Positions 10,948 to 25,190 are shown, counted from the stretch's first letter. The stretch is DNA of 64,000 nt from Hedera helix (GCA_947179155.2 OX359278.1:27847273-27911272); one strand, 5' to 3'. Notes: a model not told the origin generated them from the letters alone. Program-made: numbers and translations.

Positions 10948-12586
10948 GCACACCCTTAATCATCATTAACTCTTACTAATCAACTAACATTGGTTAAATT
11001 AGAGACTAATTTAGGATTACTATTTGATTGATTGACATGTTGATTGACCTCCATCAAGTTTGCTTACAAGTTATCAATTGAGTAAAACAAAAGCAACCTT
11101 TCTCCAACACTTAACTAAAGTGTGGTTAAGACTATTGCTCTTGTAACCTATGTTAACTTAACTATCAACCATGGTTCAAGCTCATCAATTAAACATACAC
11201 ACATCTTCCACCAAATAACCCAAGTAAGGTTAATTCTCTACAATTAAGTATACATATATATCCAATATATTTATATATTTACTAACACTTAACTCTAGCA
11301 TTGGTTAAGGTTTTATTTTTATGTCCTATATAATTATATAAGCATCTATATATATATACACCAATATATGTATATATATTAACTTATACATGTACAATAC
11401 TTGTATTTTTGATATTTAAAATGTCATCCATCAACTTGACTACAAGCAACATAAATGGTGAAGTGTAAAATAAGCAACAATCACCAACACTTAACCCACA
11501 TGTGGTTAACTCTCTACAACATCCAACCCATGGTTACATATAAATTATACCTTGGTGAATTATATACATACACAATTGTATCTATAATATTCTTCCTACA
11601 ACTAACACATGCATAGTTAAATCTTTAATTTATTTACTACCTAGGGTTATTCAACTAACTCATCCATAGTTAATTCTCATCATCAAATTCACCCACCTAG
11701 CATTTAACCAATGTTTGGTTAATGCTCTCTCTTATCTACCAACTAGGGTTGTTCAATTAACCCTACATTAGTTAATTCTCTACACTTAACAATACTTGAA
11801 TTTATTCTCCCAACATATTGACCAATATTTGACTTTTAAATTTGGACTCAATATTTGGGCTACTAGTTTATTTTGCATTGGGCTCCCTTATTTAATTATT
11901 TGGGCTACCCAACACAACTCACACATCTTTATAACTTGGGCTAGGTAATTAATTTAATTTGACTTATATTAATTACCTCTTGGACTATAATCAACATAAC
12001 ATTTGGGCTTTATTATTTAATTACCCACTTCATATCCATATTCTCATATTGGGCTAACATCTATAATTCGTTTGGGCTAGTCCACTAGTAGTAATTAAAT
12101 TACTTGGACTCTATATAACAACTTAATAATTAAGTTAATTACTTAATTAATTAACTTCATAATATTGTCATTCTAGACAATCATTCTAGTTTTTCTATAA
12201 CTTTAACTCTTAACTAATATAATTAACCTAGTTAATTATATTTCATGACTTCCCTTCTTACTTCACATTTTAAACTAATTAAATTATTAGTTTAATTGAG
12301 TATTTAATCTACTCATCTTCTTATTGGGCTAACAAACACACATTAGGTGTATATATATTAATATAACCACCTTCACTTTTCAATTGAATTTATTTTCTTA
12401 ATAAATTCTCTACATGCATTATTAAAATATTTTCACATTTAATTTCTAACAAATACATTATATTAAAAAAAAATGTTCACCCATTTTTCACACATCTCAC
12501 TTCTACAACTCTAGGTTTTAAACCATAACCTTTAATTTATATTTAAAATCTTATTTACAAATCTTGTAAATATCTGGGATATTACA

Positions 12587-12605
12587 TTCGCCCCTTCTTA
12601 TAAGA
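12587..12605 (-). other. Polypurine tract of element C
   Basis: Minus strand TAAGAAGGGGCGAA directly abuts the LTR start TGTAATATCCC, the expected position for plus-strand priming. Confidence 0.7.
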
Positions 12606-13279
12606 ATTTCGTCCCCGAAATTTCATCATACTCATTTCTACAAATTTTCATCTCTGAGAATATCTCTTTACTCATCAAATTATATGACCACCCTTTTCTA
12701 GGAAGTTCATACTTCTAAACTCATAATTCCAGAACAATGGAATATCTTACAGAAGAATAAATTGAAAATCAATATCTTACAGAAGAATAAATTGAAATTC
12801 AAAATATTCATTAAAACTTTCATAATATGCTGAGGGGTCATCAAGACTGTGAACATCCGAATGGAATTAACTGAATTCCGAATAAATAGTATTTATCCCT
12901 GTAAATACTTATAAACAGAGTGTTTATCAATCGCAAAGACTGAAAACACTCCATAGGTGTACGCTAGGTGATCAGCCTATTGTACCATACGTCGTGCAGA
13001 ACGTCTTAGTTTTTAGGCGCCAGTCGGAGCTATATGCCGACAAAATATATCTGCTTTAGCTGACAGAATATATTTGTTTTTGCACTTGTTCACCTCAGAC
13101 TTACTACAAAATTCCGTTCCAAAATAATTTGGATTGGATAATAAAACTTGAGTCAATTCTGACCAAAAGTGTCCAGTTAAAATAAATGACAAAGACTTCC
13201 ATCATTGAACTGTTCGTATATTACGATTCAAAAATTCATTTAAGATTAGTTAAAATAACTAAAATTCATTTATAAGACT

Positions 13280-13380
13280 TCGTGATACCGCATCATCTTG
13301 ACAGTACGTTGAGGATTCCGTCATTAATTCATGACTTCATGATACCGCACATCTTGACAGTACGTTGAGGATTCCGTCCT
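13280..13380. repeat. Two-copy direct repeat in element C interior
   Basis: GATACCGCA(TC)ATCTTGACAG followed by TACGTTGAGGATTCCGTC occurs twice, about 58 bp apart, with a small indel. Confidence 0.8.
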
Positions 13381-14100
13381 TTTCATCCCCACACCATGGC
13401 TTTAATGGCGTGTGATGATTTTATAAATACATTTTGATATTTTCAAATCAATTTGTCTAGCTGAAACAATTAGCATAGACTATTCTTTAAACGTTTTAAA
13501 ATACTGAAAATCATTTTATGACTTTGTCATACTACATCATACCATAGTGGGCTTTAAACATCCAACACTAGGTTACTCTGCATTGATGACTCCATCGTTT
13601 ATCATCTCTGCACTAAATGCATTAATGATTTCTAAAATACATTTGTCTTTTCAAAAGCACAAAAGTGCGAATTTAGCACGATTTTAAGAATTTCAAAGTC
13701 TAGCATAGCTAGAAGATTTGGAATGTCCTAAAACCTCAAAATACCTCAAATTTCTCCTCCGCATTCTTTTCCAGCTTAATAACTATATCTGGTAAAGCTC
13801 TAGTCTTACTACTTAACTCTACCCATACTTATTGTTCATCAAACTTACCACACATTAGGAGTTCAGGTACTTGCCACAATCATATGGGTCGGAGAACTTA
13901 TCCTAGTCAGACCAAAATCGTCCATTCGCTGAGGGGTTCCACCATACGATTATGAGTCACGAACTTACCATCAATATGAGTTTTAAGAATACGTACTTAT
14001 CTTAATATTCTCTACATATCCAATATATAATGAGAAAAGAATCACCTTCTCACCATATATACATCGAATAGCGTGACACCGGGTTCAAATCGATTATCAT

Positions 14101-14330
14101 TATAGGAAGCTAAGTGGTTGTCAAACCAAACACAATCTCCTGCCCATACAAGAAATTGGTCAACTCGGCCACTAATCAATATAGAAAGTTAAGCGGTCGT
14201 TAAACCAAGAACAAATCCTCTGCCCATACAAAGAACTGTTAAACTCAACTACTATATTAATATAGGAAGCTAAGTGGTTCTAAAACCAAGCACAAATCCA
14301 TACAAGGAATCGTACAACTCAGCCACTAAT
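14101..14330. repeat. Three-copy 70-81-bp tandem repeat in element C interior
   Basis: Units start at 14101, 14180 and 14261 with TATAGGAAGCTAAGTGGT-like sequence and end with CAACTCGGCCACTAAT-like sequence. The third lacks about 10 bp. Confidence 0.8.
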
Positions 14331-14712
14331 ATGAGTTCTCAATTAAAAACCCACAAACCTTCTAATTTTCTTAACTGAATACGAATTCTCTCCATTAATA
14401 TTTTAGCACATCTGTCTCATTACGAGTTCATTTCTCTAGATCATTTCATGACCTTATTAGCATTTTCTTTATGCTTCTCAAAATCTTATTATAAGATATT
14501 TTCTATCATTTCTTCAAATTAGGTACAACATGACCTTTTTCATCTCTCTTATATCTTCTTAAATCCATCTTTGGATAATCTTCTATATATGAATTTTTCA
14601 AATTCATCTTTTATTACTTAAACTCTTCCGGAGTTTATTCATTTATCATTCTACTTATCTTCTACTACGGTTATAGCCTAAGGTACTCTTACCTAAGGTT
14701 TATAACCTATCA

Positions 14713-14724
14713 GCTCTGATACCA
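14713..14724 (-). other. Primer binding site of element C
   Basis: Minus-strand TGGTATCAGAGC, a few bases from the LTR end, is the usual plant initiator-Met tRNA primer site. It fixes the orientation of the element. Confidence 0.85.
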
Positions 14725-14727
14725 ACT

Positions 14728-15179
14728 TGTGACGACCCCAAATCCGGGTTCCTTTAACCTCGGATCCGGTTCAACACTAGTACTACTTTTCCTTATTGTT
14801 CATGAATTACAACAATATTATAATTGCTAAATAATCATTTATTTACAATTATATAACATCTCTTTCTATTCCAGAATCGCAATCTTTATACATTCCTGGT
14901 ATGTCTTCATATCATACATGATACGACATTCTATTACAATCAATTTGAGATCATATGTATAATGACTCAATCACACCATCCTATTATCCTTATTCATAAA
15001 GGACAACGTCTGAAAAATGATATTCAAATAATCTGTAAATGTTCTCTTAACAATTTAAGTTTGCTAATCTATAGCACAACAAAACATAAACTCTTCATAT
15101 CTACTTACACAAGTGAATGAATTAGTCTACCGCAAGGTTTTACTACAAAAGCACCTATGCTTCAATCTTGATGACTCGT
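14728..15179 (-). mobile_element. Element C, right (5') LTR, truncated to 452 bp
   Basis: Matches 7423-7874 base for base apart from one A/G difference that I can see. It stops abruptly after GATGACTCGT, where unrelated sequence begins. Confidence 0.9.
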
Positions 15180-15409
15180 AAGCGGAGTGGCCATCAGTCG
15201 TCTTTTGTGGTCGGCTCAGGTTTTTCTGGATCAACTGTTTGCCTTGCCTCAAGTGACCGGATGTTCGTTGTCCGTTGTGGCGGCTTTGACCGTAAATCGC
15301 TGGGGTGGCTTGATGTTGGGGTCCACCTTCCTTTTCGCTCGTCGGGTCAAATGACGATTCTGCCCTCCTGTCAGGGTTAGTGCAAAAGTGCAAAATTTGG
15401 GTGTCTACA
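15180..15409 (-). mobile_element. 230-bp LTR end of an unrelated element
   Basis: On the minus strand it begins TGTAGACACCCAAATTTTGC, a typical LTR start of other Ty3/gypsy families, and abuts the AAT microsatellite. It is GC-richer than its surroundings. It is joined without a gap to the truncated right LTR of element C. Confidence 0.6.
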
Positions 15410-16588
<1,179 letters not shown>

Positions 16589-17081
16589 TGTAACGACCCC
16601 AAAATCCGTCTCCAATAACCCCGGATCTGGTTCGTTAAAAGTAACCTCAATCCTGAGTTTAAACTAATTATATTTGACTTATAAACCACAAGCAAATACA
16701 ATTATTACTATACACCAGGTATTAAACCTTAAATGGGTAAAAGTTTCAATATCATTCTATCCCAGAATCGAAATCTTTAAACATGTTTATTACACTTCCT
16801 AATCATATGAATAATGATTTAGCATACCAATCTGTCACCCTTACACGTAAAGGACAACATCTGAAAATGATTTAAAATAATCTATATATGTTCTTTTAAC
16901 ATTTCGGTTTGCTAATCTATAGCACATTTAAGACAAAAAAATCTTCACATGTAATACCCACATAGATAATTTATTATATCGCAGGGTTTTACTGTAAAAG
17001 TACCTACGCTTCGATCTTGATGACTTGTTAGTCAATCTTCATCTTCGCTTCTACCAAAGTAATCAGCTTCCTCAAGCTTTT

Positions 17082-17448
17082 CTGTAATGTTTTGCTTTAA
17101 GCAAGGGTGAGCACGACGGCTCAACAGGTCTAACAGTTTCACATAATATATAAACATATTTCATCATGCTTCATGTATCTCATGCTTTGCAATGACTACA
17201 TATCTCATGCATATCATGCTTTGCATTTACTCTATGATTCATGCTATTCATGCATGTCATTTACAATTTCATACAGTTCAATATATATAGAGCAATCAAC
17301 TTAATCATCTACTGTATATCAACAGTTTATTCAACTTGTATCACAAAAGCACATTACCACATTATTGCACATAATAACGTATGCACACATAATAATTTTA
17401 TAATATTTTAAATCAGGCACATAATGCAACGCGTTCTGAAAAACTTGC
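17082..17448 (-). other. Putative GC-AG intron of LTR D
   Basis: Minus-strand donor CAG|GCAAGT at 17448, acceptor CATTACAG at 17082; 367 nt as in LTR C. The TGAGC-CGTCGT-GCTCA hairpin is at 17108-17123. One extra AG lies about 13 nt after the hairpin. Confidence 0.5.
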
Positions 17449-17839
17449 CTGAACTTGTATAACCAACTTACACTAATATTTCACGTTCTTTGCATCACCT
17501 ATACAATATGTGAGATCAACAGTGCATAATATCAGTCACAGTTTGACTTAATACTAAATCTTTAAAAATATTTATTTCTTTTTATCGTCCCCTTTTAAAT
17601 CAATAGGGTTAATTTCATATTTTAGTCTCTCGTTGACTTGACTCAGTGTTTCATATTCAACACCGTAAATCTTTGATACAAAACTATGTAGTTCTGACAT
17701 TTATTAATGTCACTGCATTAATGCTTGAACCTTATTTCTGTTTAGGTCGAACAACTAATTAGTCACTAATGGACCATACCCTTTGTTTAACTTAATCACA
17801 TCATTTAACTCGATGATTTATCATAATATTACCTGTCTT

Positions 17840-18900
17840 GGATAATATTTTAAACTCTTACTATTAATTAGTAATAACTTGTAATGTTATTTAATTGTTA
17901 AATAACACTATAAATAATCATTACTATTATTAATTCCTTTTTAATAATAGTTTACCTTAATCATTATTATTAATTTTTTAATAATAATTTAATTACTTGC
18001 TAGTATTATTACCCTTTAATAATATTTTAATTGACTTTTCATTATTATTAATGATTTTAATAATAATTTAATTGTTCATCAATATTATTAACTATTTAAT
18101 AATATTTGAAATCCTCACGTATCATTAGTAATTATTTAATAATGATTTAACCGTTAACTATTATTATTCAATAGTTAATTACTTGTTAAATAATATTATT
18201 AATTCTTTAATAATATTTTAAATCTTTATTTATCAGTATTATTTATTTAATAATGGTTTAACTCTTAACTATTATTATTTAATAGTTAATTAAATGCTAA
18301 ATAATATTATTAATTCTTTAATAATATTTTAAATTAATTACATATCATTATTAATTATTGAATAATGATTTAATTCTTAACTATTATCATTTAATATTTA
18401 ATCATTAATATTAGCAATATATTTTAATTACATAATAATCTTCTTCGGATTAAGTAATAATTTATTCCACTTAATTACCATTTAATTATTATTTAATATA
18501 AATTAAATAATAATTAATTAATTAATTATCCGTACTCATTATTTAATCTTAATTAAATAATAAACAATTATACTATTAACTCTAACATCCTTTGATTACT
18601 AGTTAATATATTAAATAGTAAGCAATTAACCCTCTTTAATTATTATTTAATGTTAATTAAATAATAATTAATTAATTATCTTTATTCATTATTTACTCTT
18701 AACTAAATAATAAATAAATAGTTTAAACACTTTCTCATAATTTAATTACTATTTAATATCAATTAAATAATAATTACTTAATTACTTCCTTTATTTACTA
18801 TTTAATTATCAATTAAATAATAAATAATTATTTTCCTTTATTAAATAATATGATATAATTTAAATATCACATTTATTAGTTAATAATAATTTAATAACAA
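17840..18900 (-). repeat. Ladder of AT-rich palindromes in LTR D
   Basis: Counterpart of 8690-9790. Arms such as TCATTATT/AATAATGA and AACTATT/AATAGTT are kept while the spacing and linkers have drifted. Confidence 0.75.
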
Positions 18901-20084
18901 TTTTCTTCAATGATTAGTCAATTAACATCCAACTAGTGTACATTATCACCTCAAAAAGTATTAAAAAAATAATCTTTTCTTTATTTAACCTTACTTACTA
19001 TTTAATACAACTTGAATAATAAGTAAGCAGGGTGATTAACATTTTTTCAGCATTTAAAAATACTTTTAACAATTTTTCATGTAATTAGTTAGCTTTAATC
19101 ATTTAATAATTATAGAAATTACCAAATTACATACTAAAAATACAAATTAAATTTTATAAAATAGTACACGACATTCCAAGCAACTTTCTAGTTCGGGACT
19201 TTGTCAGAACCAGTCGGAAAAGTGGTGAACCGGTCGCCGGAATGTTCCGGCCGGTTCACCAAAGAAAAACCTACAGTAGGTTTTTAATGTTTCCAAATTC
19301 TGTCTAGTTTTGGGGTCTCTTACTAAAACCTTAATAACTTAAGTTCTATAAGTTCGATGGTGCTCTATTTTATATTGTTGGAATTATGACTTCCCGAACT
19401 ACAATTTTCCATTATTGGATTAATTTTTTGGACACGATTTGACCTCCGAAAACAGCCTGGAACCAGACTGTTCACGCAAAACTTTCGACAATAAAGTGTT
19501 TTGCTAGAAAAATCATATCTCACTCGTTTTAAATAGGATTTTAGTCATTCAAGTTGGAGAATTTACATAACTTCAATATCTAGCATACAAAGTTGATGGA
19601 TTATGATTCCGACTTACGGATCATGAACAATAATTCTGGGAATGAGGCTACTCAATTTTTAGTTTTTCGGTAAACATCATTTTACAACTTTTGCTAAGTT
19701 TTTCCACATAAATGCTTATGGATCCATACCAAAAATCCATGAAATACTTATTTAACATATCTAGCATGGATCTAGACTTAAAGAACATAAAGATGGTATT
19801 TTTACCATTTATTTCTTATTTAAATCACATAACAAGCATAACTAGGGTTTTTAGGGTTTTCTAACCTTTTTGTTTTGTGTGCTTGCTTTATCTTCCTTCC
19901 AAAGCAGGAGATGAACCTTCAAAACTTGACCTAAGATTGACTCGGTTGGACTCGATGAAACTCACTATGAGCTCACTAACTTTCTAGCTTTAAAACTCAC
20001 TAGTTAACTCACTAAACTTACTAACTCTCTATAGAGGAACTCTTGCCAAATTTTCTGTAACCTCAAACACATAACCCAAGTCTT

Positions 20085-20094
20085 CTATTTATAG
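20085..20094 (-). promoter_or_regulatory. TATA box of LTR D
   Basis: Minus-strand CTATAAATAG, about 0.7 kb into the LTR in sense direction. Confidence 0.6.
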
Positions 20095-20805
20095 TAGCAT
20101 AAATTTATACATATAACACATATATGTGTATAATGGACATCAATCATTTCAAAAAATGCTAGCAAAATGTATTGAGTGTTCCATACACTACATCAACCAT
20201 CAATTTGAATAAATTTTGGATTCCAAGTACTCCACCCATTCCACCGGTCATCCCCTTGAATTGACCCCATTTTCCATTTAATTTTTATTCCAAAATTTAC
20301 AATTTAAAGCCTTCTAGAAGCTATTGTAAATGGGTCAAAAATTTGGGCTTGGAATTAAACTTGTTTGGGCCATGAATACTCATTTGATTCATTGAAATGT
20401 TGGGTTACTAAATTAATTTACTAGGCTACCAATTAATTAAAACATTGGGCTAGATTTATAAAATACTCAATCACATAGAAATTTCCACAAGTCCATCACT
20501 TAATTTAATTAATTGGGCTTGTTTAATTAATTAAGGAACAATTTAATAATCAAATTTAATTTAATTTATATAAACCAATTTGCCATATTCAATATTAGTC
20601 TAATAAATAAATAGGGTTCCTTACAAAATAATCTTAAATTAGTCCATTAATTTAATAAATCCATTAATAGGACTTCCTTTACCAAAATTAACCAAATAGT
20701 CAAACCATTATATAAATGTTTAAATTAATTCACACAACTTAATTAGAAATTAAATTCCTAATTTTATTTATAATGTAATTTAAAATTCTCGGTCGTTACA
20801 CGTAC

Positions 20806-21614
20806 ATGCTAATATATTTTAAGTACTTTGTATTAATTCGTTTCGGTTTAACATGTGCGTATTAGAACCCCTTTTGTTTGTATTGTGTCGCATATATTGT
20901 GACATGGTATTTTTGTTAGAATATACCGTAGGGTATACCTGAGCTATAACCACATGTGGGGGTACCATAGGCATGTCCTCTTGGCACCGAGGCATGACAC
21001 TTCTATGGCGGTGTGATTAGTCCACGGCATCTCCATTTTGTGTGCTCTAATGGGAGTTGGCTAATTGGTGTTTTGTTGTGGGAGGCGTATGGGTCGGCCC
21101 TAACATTCTGTTCTGTTCTGCGGTTTGGTGATGTTTGTGCCAAACACACCTTCCGATTTTGCATACATCTAGATTGCGCAGTCCGATGTATATTTCTGTT
21201 TTGTTTTGTTCTGAGCTCGGTATAAAATCACCCCAACCATTTGATTCAGCCTATTATGTTATTCATATTAGTTCAATTTAGTTGGTCTTGTTATTCATTT
21301 AGTTCTTATTTTCTTGCACTCTATATCCGTACTGGGCATTTGGCTCATGCTATGTTTTTCTTCTAGTAGGTAATCAGGGGGAGCAAGGGCAAGTGTGAAG
21401 AGAGCTTCCTCTATGTAAATAGTTTAGATATTTTGTGTAGGATTTGATATTGTGGTTTCTAAGTACTATTGTAATACACATATCGTGTTTGAGCCAGTTG
21501 ACAATTATCTATCTAGACTATTCAGTTGCATATTAAAGTTTTGGATATCAGTTTGTTAGTTTTGTTATGTTCTGTACATAACCTCCCTTTCTACTTTGGG
21601 AAGGGGGTGTTACA
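20806..21614 (+). mobile_element. Tekay 5' LTR, part 3
   Basis: Aligns with 37892-38709 of the 3' LTR and ends GGTGTTACA at 21614. Differences from the 3' copy are mainly transitions. Confidence 0.9.
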
Positions 21615-21618
21615 GAGT

Positions 21619-21630
21619 TGGTATCAGAGC
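21619..21630 (+). other. Tekay primer binding site
   Basis: TGGTATCAGAGC four bases after the 5' LTR end; initiator-Met tRNA type. Confidence 0.9.
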
Positions 21631-21790
21631 TAAGGTTCTTTCTTGTAGAAAACCTATTTAGGTTTGACCTGTGAGTTATGGGTAGATTTCTAGGGTTAGT
21701 TTTTATTCTGTTTGATATTCTATTAAGCTATAATATTAGTTGATATTCGAATTTGCCTCGAATCTATTTTCTTCCATTCGTTGTTCTTGG

Positions 21791-22905
21791 ATGGCTCGTA
21801 GATCCGTTAGATGTGCTGCAAGGCGAGGTAATGGTAGAGGAAGAGGCGAGGTCCAACCCAATGCGCAACCTGATGTGCAACCTAATAATCTGGATATGGC
21901 AGCCTTGGTAAATCAAGCAGTTAATTAGGTTTTATCCCAGTTAGTGGCACAAGTTATTCAGGCGATATAGATGCAACAACAACCGCCAGAAAATTTCGAT
22001 CAAGGAAACCCAAGAAATGGTGGTCCACGGGCAAATGAAGATGAAGGAAATGCAAATGGTATTCACCAGTTTGTGGTGCCAACGTATGTATGGTTAGAAA
22101 GGTTTCAGAAGCAGAGACCACATTCATTCAGTTCGGCTCCAACTCCAATCAAAGCAGCGAATTGGATTGCCCATCTAGAGAATATCTTTGATGTGTTGGG
22201 GTGCTCGGATAACCAAAGAGTGTTATTTGCTGCTTACAAATTAGATGGGGATGCGCAGAGATGGTGGAAAGCTACAAAAGTAACAAAGGGTGACAAATTC
22301 GTTGAGGCACTTACATGGGCAGAATTTTGTAATGTCTTTTATCAGCAGTATTTCTCAACTACTAATAAAGAGGCATATGGTAGAGAGTTTTTGTCTATTC
22401 AATAAAAGGATGACGAGTCCATCACAGACTTCATGACAAGGTTCACCAGGTTGGTAGGATTTGTCGGAACTTCATCAGGGACTGCAGCAAAACAAGTAGA
22501 GAAATTTAAGTGGAGAATTCATTACAAGTATCGTCAACATCTCATAAACATTAAGTTTGAAGATGTATCAGTAGTGGCTAATGCAGCCAAGAATATTGAG
22601 ATGGAGCGACAGGACTTTCGGTCTTCTAAAGTGGAAGGGAGTCGAAAGAGGGATAGAGATGACCAACAGGGTCAAGTTTCGAGTCAACATGGGAGGAATC
22701 AGGGTGGTTAGTGGAACAGGAACTGTGGTGGTCAACAGGGGCAATGGTGTGGCTAGAATCAAAATAGGGGTTATCAACCGTTATCTCAGCAGTGCCAAAA
22801 TTGTCAACTTCAACTACCTCAGCAAGGTCAGAATCGCCAGTAGTGACAGAATCATCAGCAGGGACAGAATCAAGGTCGTTATCCAGGGCCAATTGGTGGG
22901 GGTAA
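21791..22905 (+). pseudogene. gag: Tekay gag, N-terminal part (broken)
   Basis: Gag is the capsid/nucleocapsid protein of the virus-like particle. Translation starts at ATG 21791 (MARRSVRCAARRG), giving an Arg-rich, then Gln/Pro/Asn-rich N-terminus. The retrotransposon gag domain follows, with landmarks NWIAHLENIFDVLGC, WWKATK and TWAEFCNVFYQQYF (about 22150-22350). In-frame stops at 21926, 21968, 22403 and 22709, plus more near 22840, make it non-functional; most are TAG or TAA where Gln or Trp is expected. The frame is otherwise continuous up to 22905, where element E inserted. It resumes at 26937. Confidence 0.85.
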
Positions 22906-23799
22906 TGTAACGCCCCCAAAATCCCCCGCACTTTTACCTGTGGTGGACCTTGTGCGTTGATTTCATACATCTATCTACTTAACCAATGATCCCATAATCA
23001 TATTGGTTAAAATAGTCTTATTTTATACTATACATTAAATTTTTCTCTTAACTTTGTCCCTAGATCTTAACTTGATCTCAGTCTCATAAGTATACAAGTA
23101 TCAACTTGTATTTCATCTGTATATATGGATAAAACCATATATAACGGTCTAATTTTAACCTTAAGATTTAAATATTTTATAACTTTACATGCTCCAACAT
23201 CCACGGTATTAAATCATTAGGACGGCTCTTGGGAACAGAGAATTCCGCGGTGAATGTTTGTATCTTCACATGTGATAAATGTTTGCATCTTTATTCGTGA
23301 CAAATGGTTGTATCTTTGTCCGATGCAAAATTCTCTTTTCGTACAGAACATTACTTAACTAGTTAAAACCCTCATTCGAAACATATTTGTTTATAGTGAT
23401 ATCTCTTCATATCAATAATCCTACTTATATGGTATTTAAAATAGTAATAACGAGTTATACCTGGGTCCGAGAAACCTTAACGATGGATTTGACCAGTCAA
23501 CATCGCTTAGTCCTGTCTCGGATGTACAACACTCACAAGTTATTTACCGATCATCATCCAGATAAATAGATCATTATCAATACTATGTTAAGTTTTAACA
23601 ATTCTAGGTTATATCAAAATAAAGAAATAACAACATTCTGATGGTAATCATTTATATCATTCATTCAATATTCGGTTACATGTTTGTTTGTTCGTATTAC
23701 AACAGTTGTTATGACTTATACAAATACAAGTAATAAACATGAAAACCTAATATACGCTTCATCTTTACGTTCGTGATCTTCTTAACGTTCATCTTTAAT

Positions 23800-24151
23800 C
23801 TGCAAATAAGGTTTTATTCGCAAAAATGAACACAACGGCTCAGCAAGTCTAACATACAGCACATATGCAGTTTATGCTTTCATATAAACTTTAACATGCA
23901 TTGACCGAACATAATTCTCCATTTAATATCACATATAACTCACGTTCCAACAATTTATCTCACATTGACACACAAAGTGTATAAATCATGTTCATAAATC
24001 GTAAACATAACGCATAACAGTTAGAAGGCTTGTAAATATCAGTTAAAGATTTCACATATCATATATTGCATAATAACATTACATTACACATCTCATTTAT
24101 CATTTTAACAATACTACACATGTAGCACATAGCAAGAGTTAGAAAACTTGC
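23800..24151 (-). other. Putative GC-AG intron of LTR E
   Basis: Minus-strand donor AAG|GCAAGT, acceptor TTATTTGCAG; 352 nt. Hairpin at 23827-23842 reads TGAGC-CGTTGT-GTTCA, one pair being G-U. No AG between hairpin and acceptor. Confidence 0.5.
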
Positions 24152-24690
24152 CTTTTTGCACAATTAGGGTTTCCCGGTAATCGTTTAAAGCGCTTATATA
24201 AAGGATTACGTGTACCCGAATGTTAGTTCATCAAATTTTCCTTCTTTAAATGTGTTTTTATCACTAACATAGACTATTTCCATTCGCGGAATCATTTCAT
24301 TAAGTGACTAATTCAAAATCATAAAATTTAGTGCTTTTCGGGTTTCCACCCGAGAGCCTCTTAAAAATTTTCAGCTTTGATGTCCTTTCCGATAACTGCC
24401 ATAACGTTGTCATACGAAAATATTTTGAAGTGATTATTGAGTCTAAATTGCTTAGAATTTCATTATCTACAACTTTCATTTGTATTGCTAAGGCAGATTC
24501 GGACTTTAAAATTAGTAAAAATATTTTGCGACTATATTAGACTTAACTTTCTTTGATCCGATTGATAAAACATGATACCTCAATCATTAATTTGCTAAGA
24601 TAACATGTTCTAACACTCCATAACACTTCATAACATAAAATAAAATAAAAAATTCGTAAACCTAATTATGTACGATTTATGATTTTTTTT

Positions 24691-25044
24691 CTCAAGAACA
24701 CGAAGAACGAAAAATCGTACATGGTAACGACTTATGTTCTTAAGCTTTTGGATTTCATACTTGAAATAATTTGAGCATTATAACTGCTTATATATGTGAT
24801 TATAACACTTTATAATTGATAAAATTTGGTCATTATAACAACTTGTTTACTTGATTATAACAATTTATAATAATGCTCAAGAAAATATGAAGAACGTGGA
24901 GAACGGATAAACCGTACATGGCTAGGACATACGTTCTTGAGATTTAAATTATGAAATGAAATTTGACATAACAACGACTTGCTCAAGTCATAAGGAACAT
25001 GGAGAAACGAAAAATCGTACATGGCTACGACTTATGTTCTTAAG
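24691..25044. repeat. Three hairpin repeats with a shared AATCGTACATGG core
   Basis: Copies at 24691-24744, 24876-24941 and 24982-25044. Each has outer inverted arms of the type CTCAAGAAC ... GTTCTTAAG and an inner AAAAATCGTACATGG-like word, followed by ACGACTTATGTTCTT in copies 1 and 3. They lie just downstream of the LTR E promoter in sense direction, so they would be in the leader RNA. Confidence 0.75.
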
Positions 25045-25190
25045 TCTCGTCGGTAAAATAAAACTTTAAGCATAATAACGATTAAGAATCGTACCTTTTA
25101 TTATTGCAAGCTTTCACTATTTCTTTGCAATCTCTTGATTATAGGAATTTTGCTTTGAAAATTATTGAAGAAATTAATGAGGTTAGCTCT

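Larger units (their letters stand above)
7423..12586 (-). mobile_element. Element C, left (3') giant LTR, 5.16 kb
   Basis: On the minus strand it starts TGTAATATCCCAG at 12586 and ends GGGGTCGTCACA at 7423. In sense order: about 1.6 kb of U3, TATA box near 10947, GC-richer stretch (about 10030-10330), ladder of AT-rich palindromes (about 9790-8690), intron-like segment (8294-7928), then about 500 bp to the end. No ORF of interest. Confidence 0.85.
12587..14727 (-). mobile_element. Non-coding internal region of element C
   Basis: 2.14 kb between PPT and PBS, without an ORF of note on either strand. It holds internal repeats: a 27-bp word twice (about 12740-12796), a block around CTTGACAGTACGTTGAGG twice (about 13280-13380), and three copies of a 70-81-bp unit (14101-14330). 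This fits a LARD-type element that depends on proteins from elsewhere. Internal deletion of a once coding element is the alternative. Confidence 0.65.
7423..15409 (-). mobile_element. Giant-LTR element 'C' (LARD-like), with foreign right end
   Basis: Minus-oriented LTR element inserted in the AAT microsatellite of the Tekay 5' LTR. It has a 5164-bp left LTR (7423-12586), a 2141-bp internal region (12587-14727) with PPT and PBS at the proper ends, and the first 452 bp of the right LTR (14728-15179). At 15180 the right LTR gives way to 230 bp of an unrelated LTR end. The two LTR copies differ at only one position that I can find over 452 bp (A at about 7593, G at the match), so the insertion is young. 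The internal region encodes no protein I recognise. Confidence 0.8.
16589..20800 (-). mobile_element. Giant solo LTR 'D', 4.21 kb
   Basis: Bounded by TGTAACGACCCC and GGTCGTTACA, with a near-perfect duplication CATAC/CGTAC (16584-16588, 20801-20805); the 3' LTR of Tekay has CGTAC at this point. A diverged relative of LTR C: the same order of TATA box (20085-20094, minus), GC-rich patch (about 19200-19265), palindrome ladder (about 18900-17840) and intron-like segment (17448-17082). No internal region and no ORF. Confidence 0.85.

Noticed and set aside
14713..14724. Possible tRNA gene at TGGTATCAGAGC
   Set aside because: It is the complement of a tRNA 3' end only (a primer site), here and at 21619, with no cloverleaf around it.
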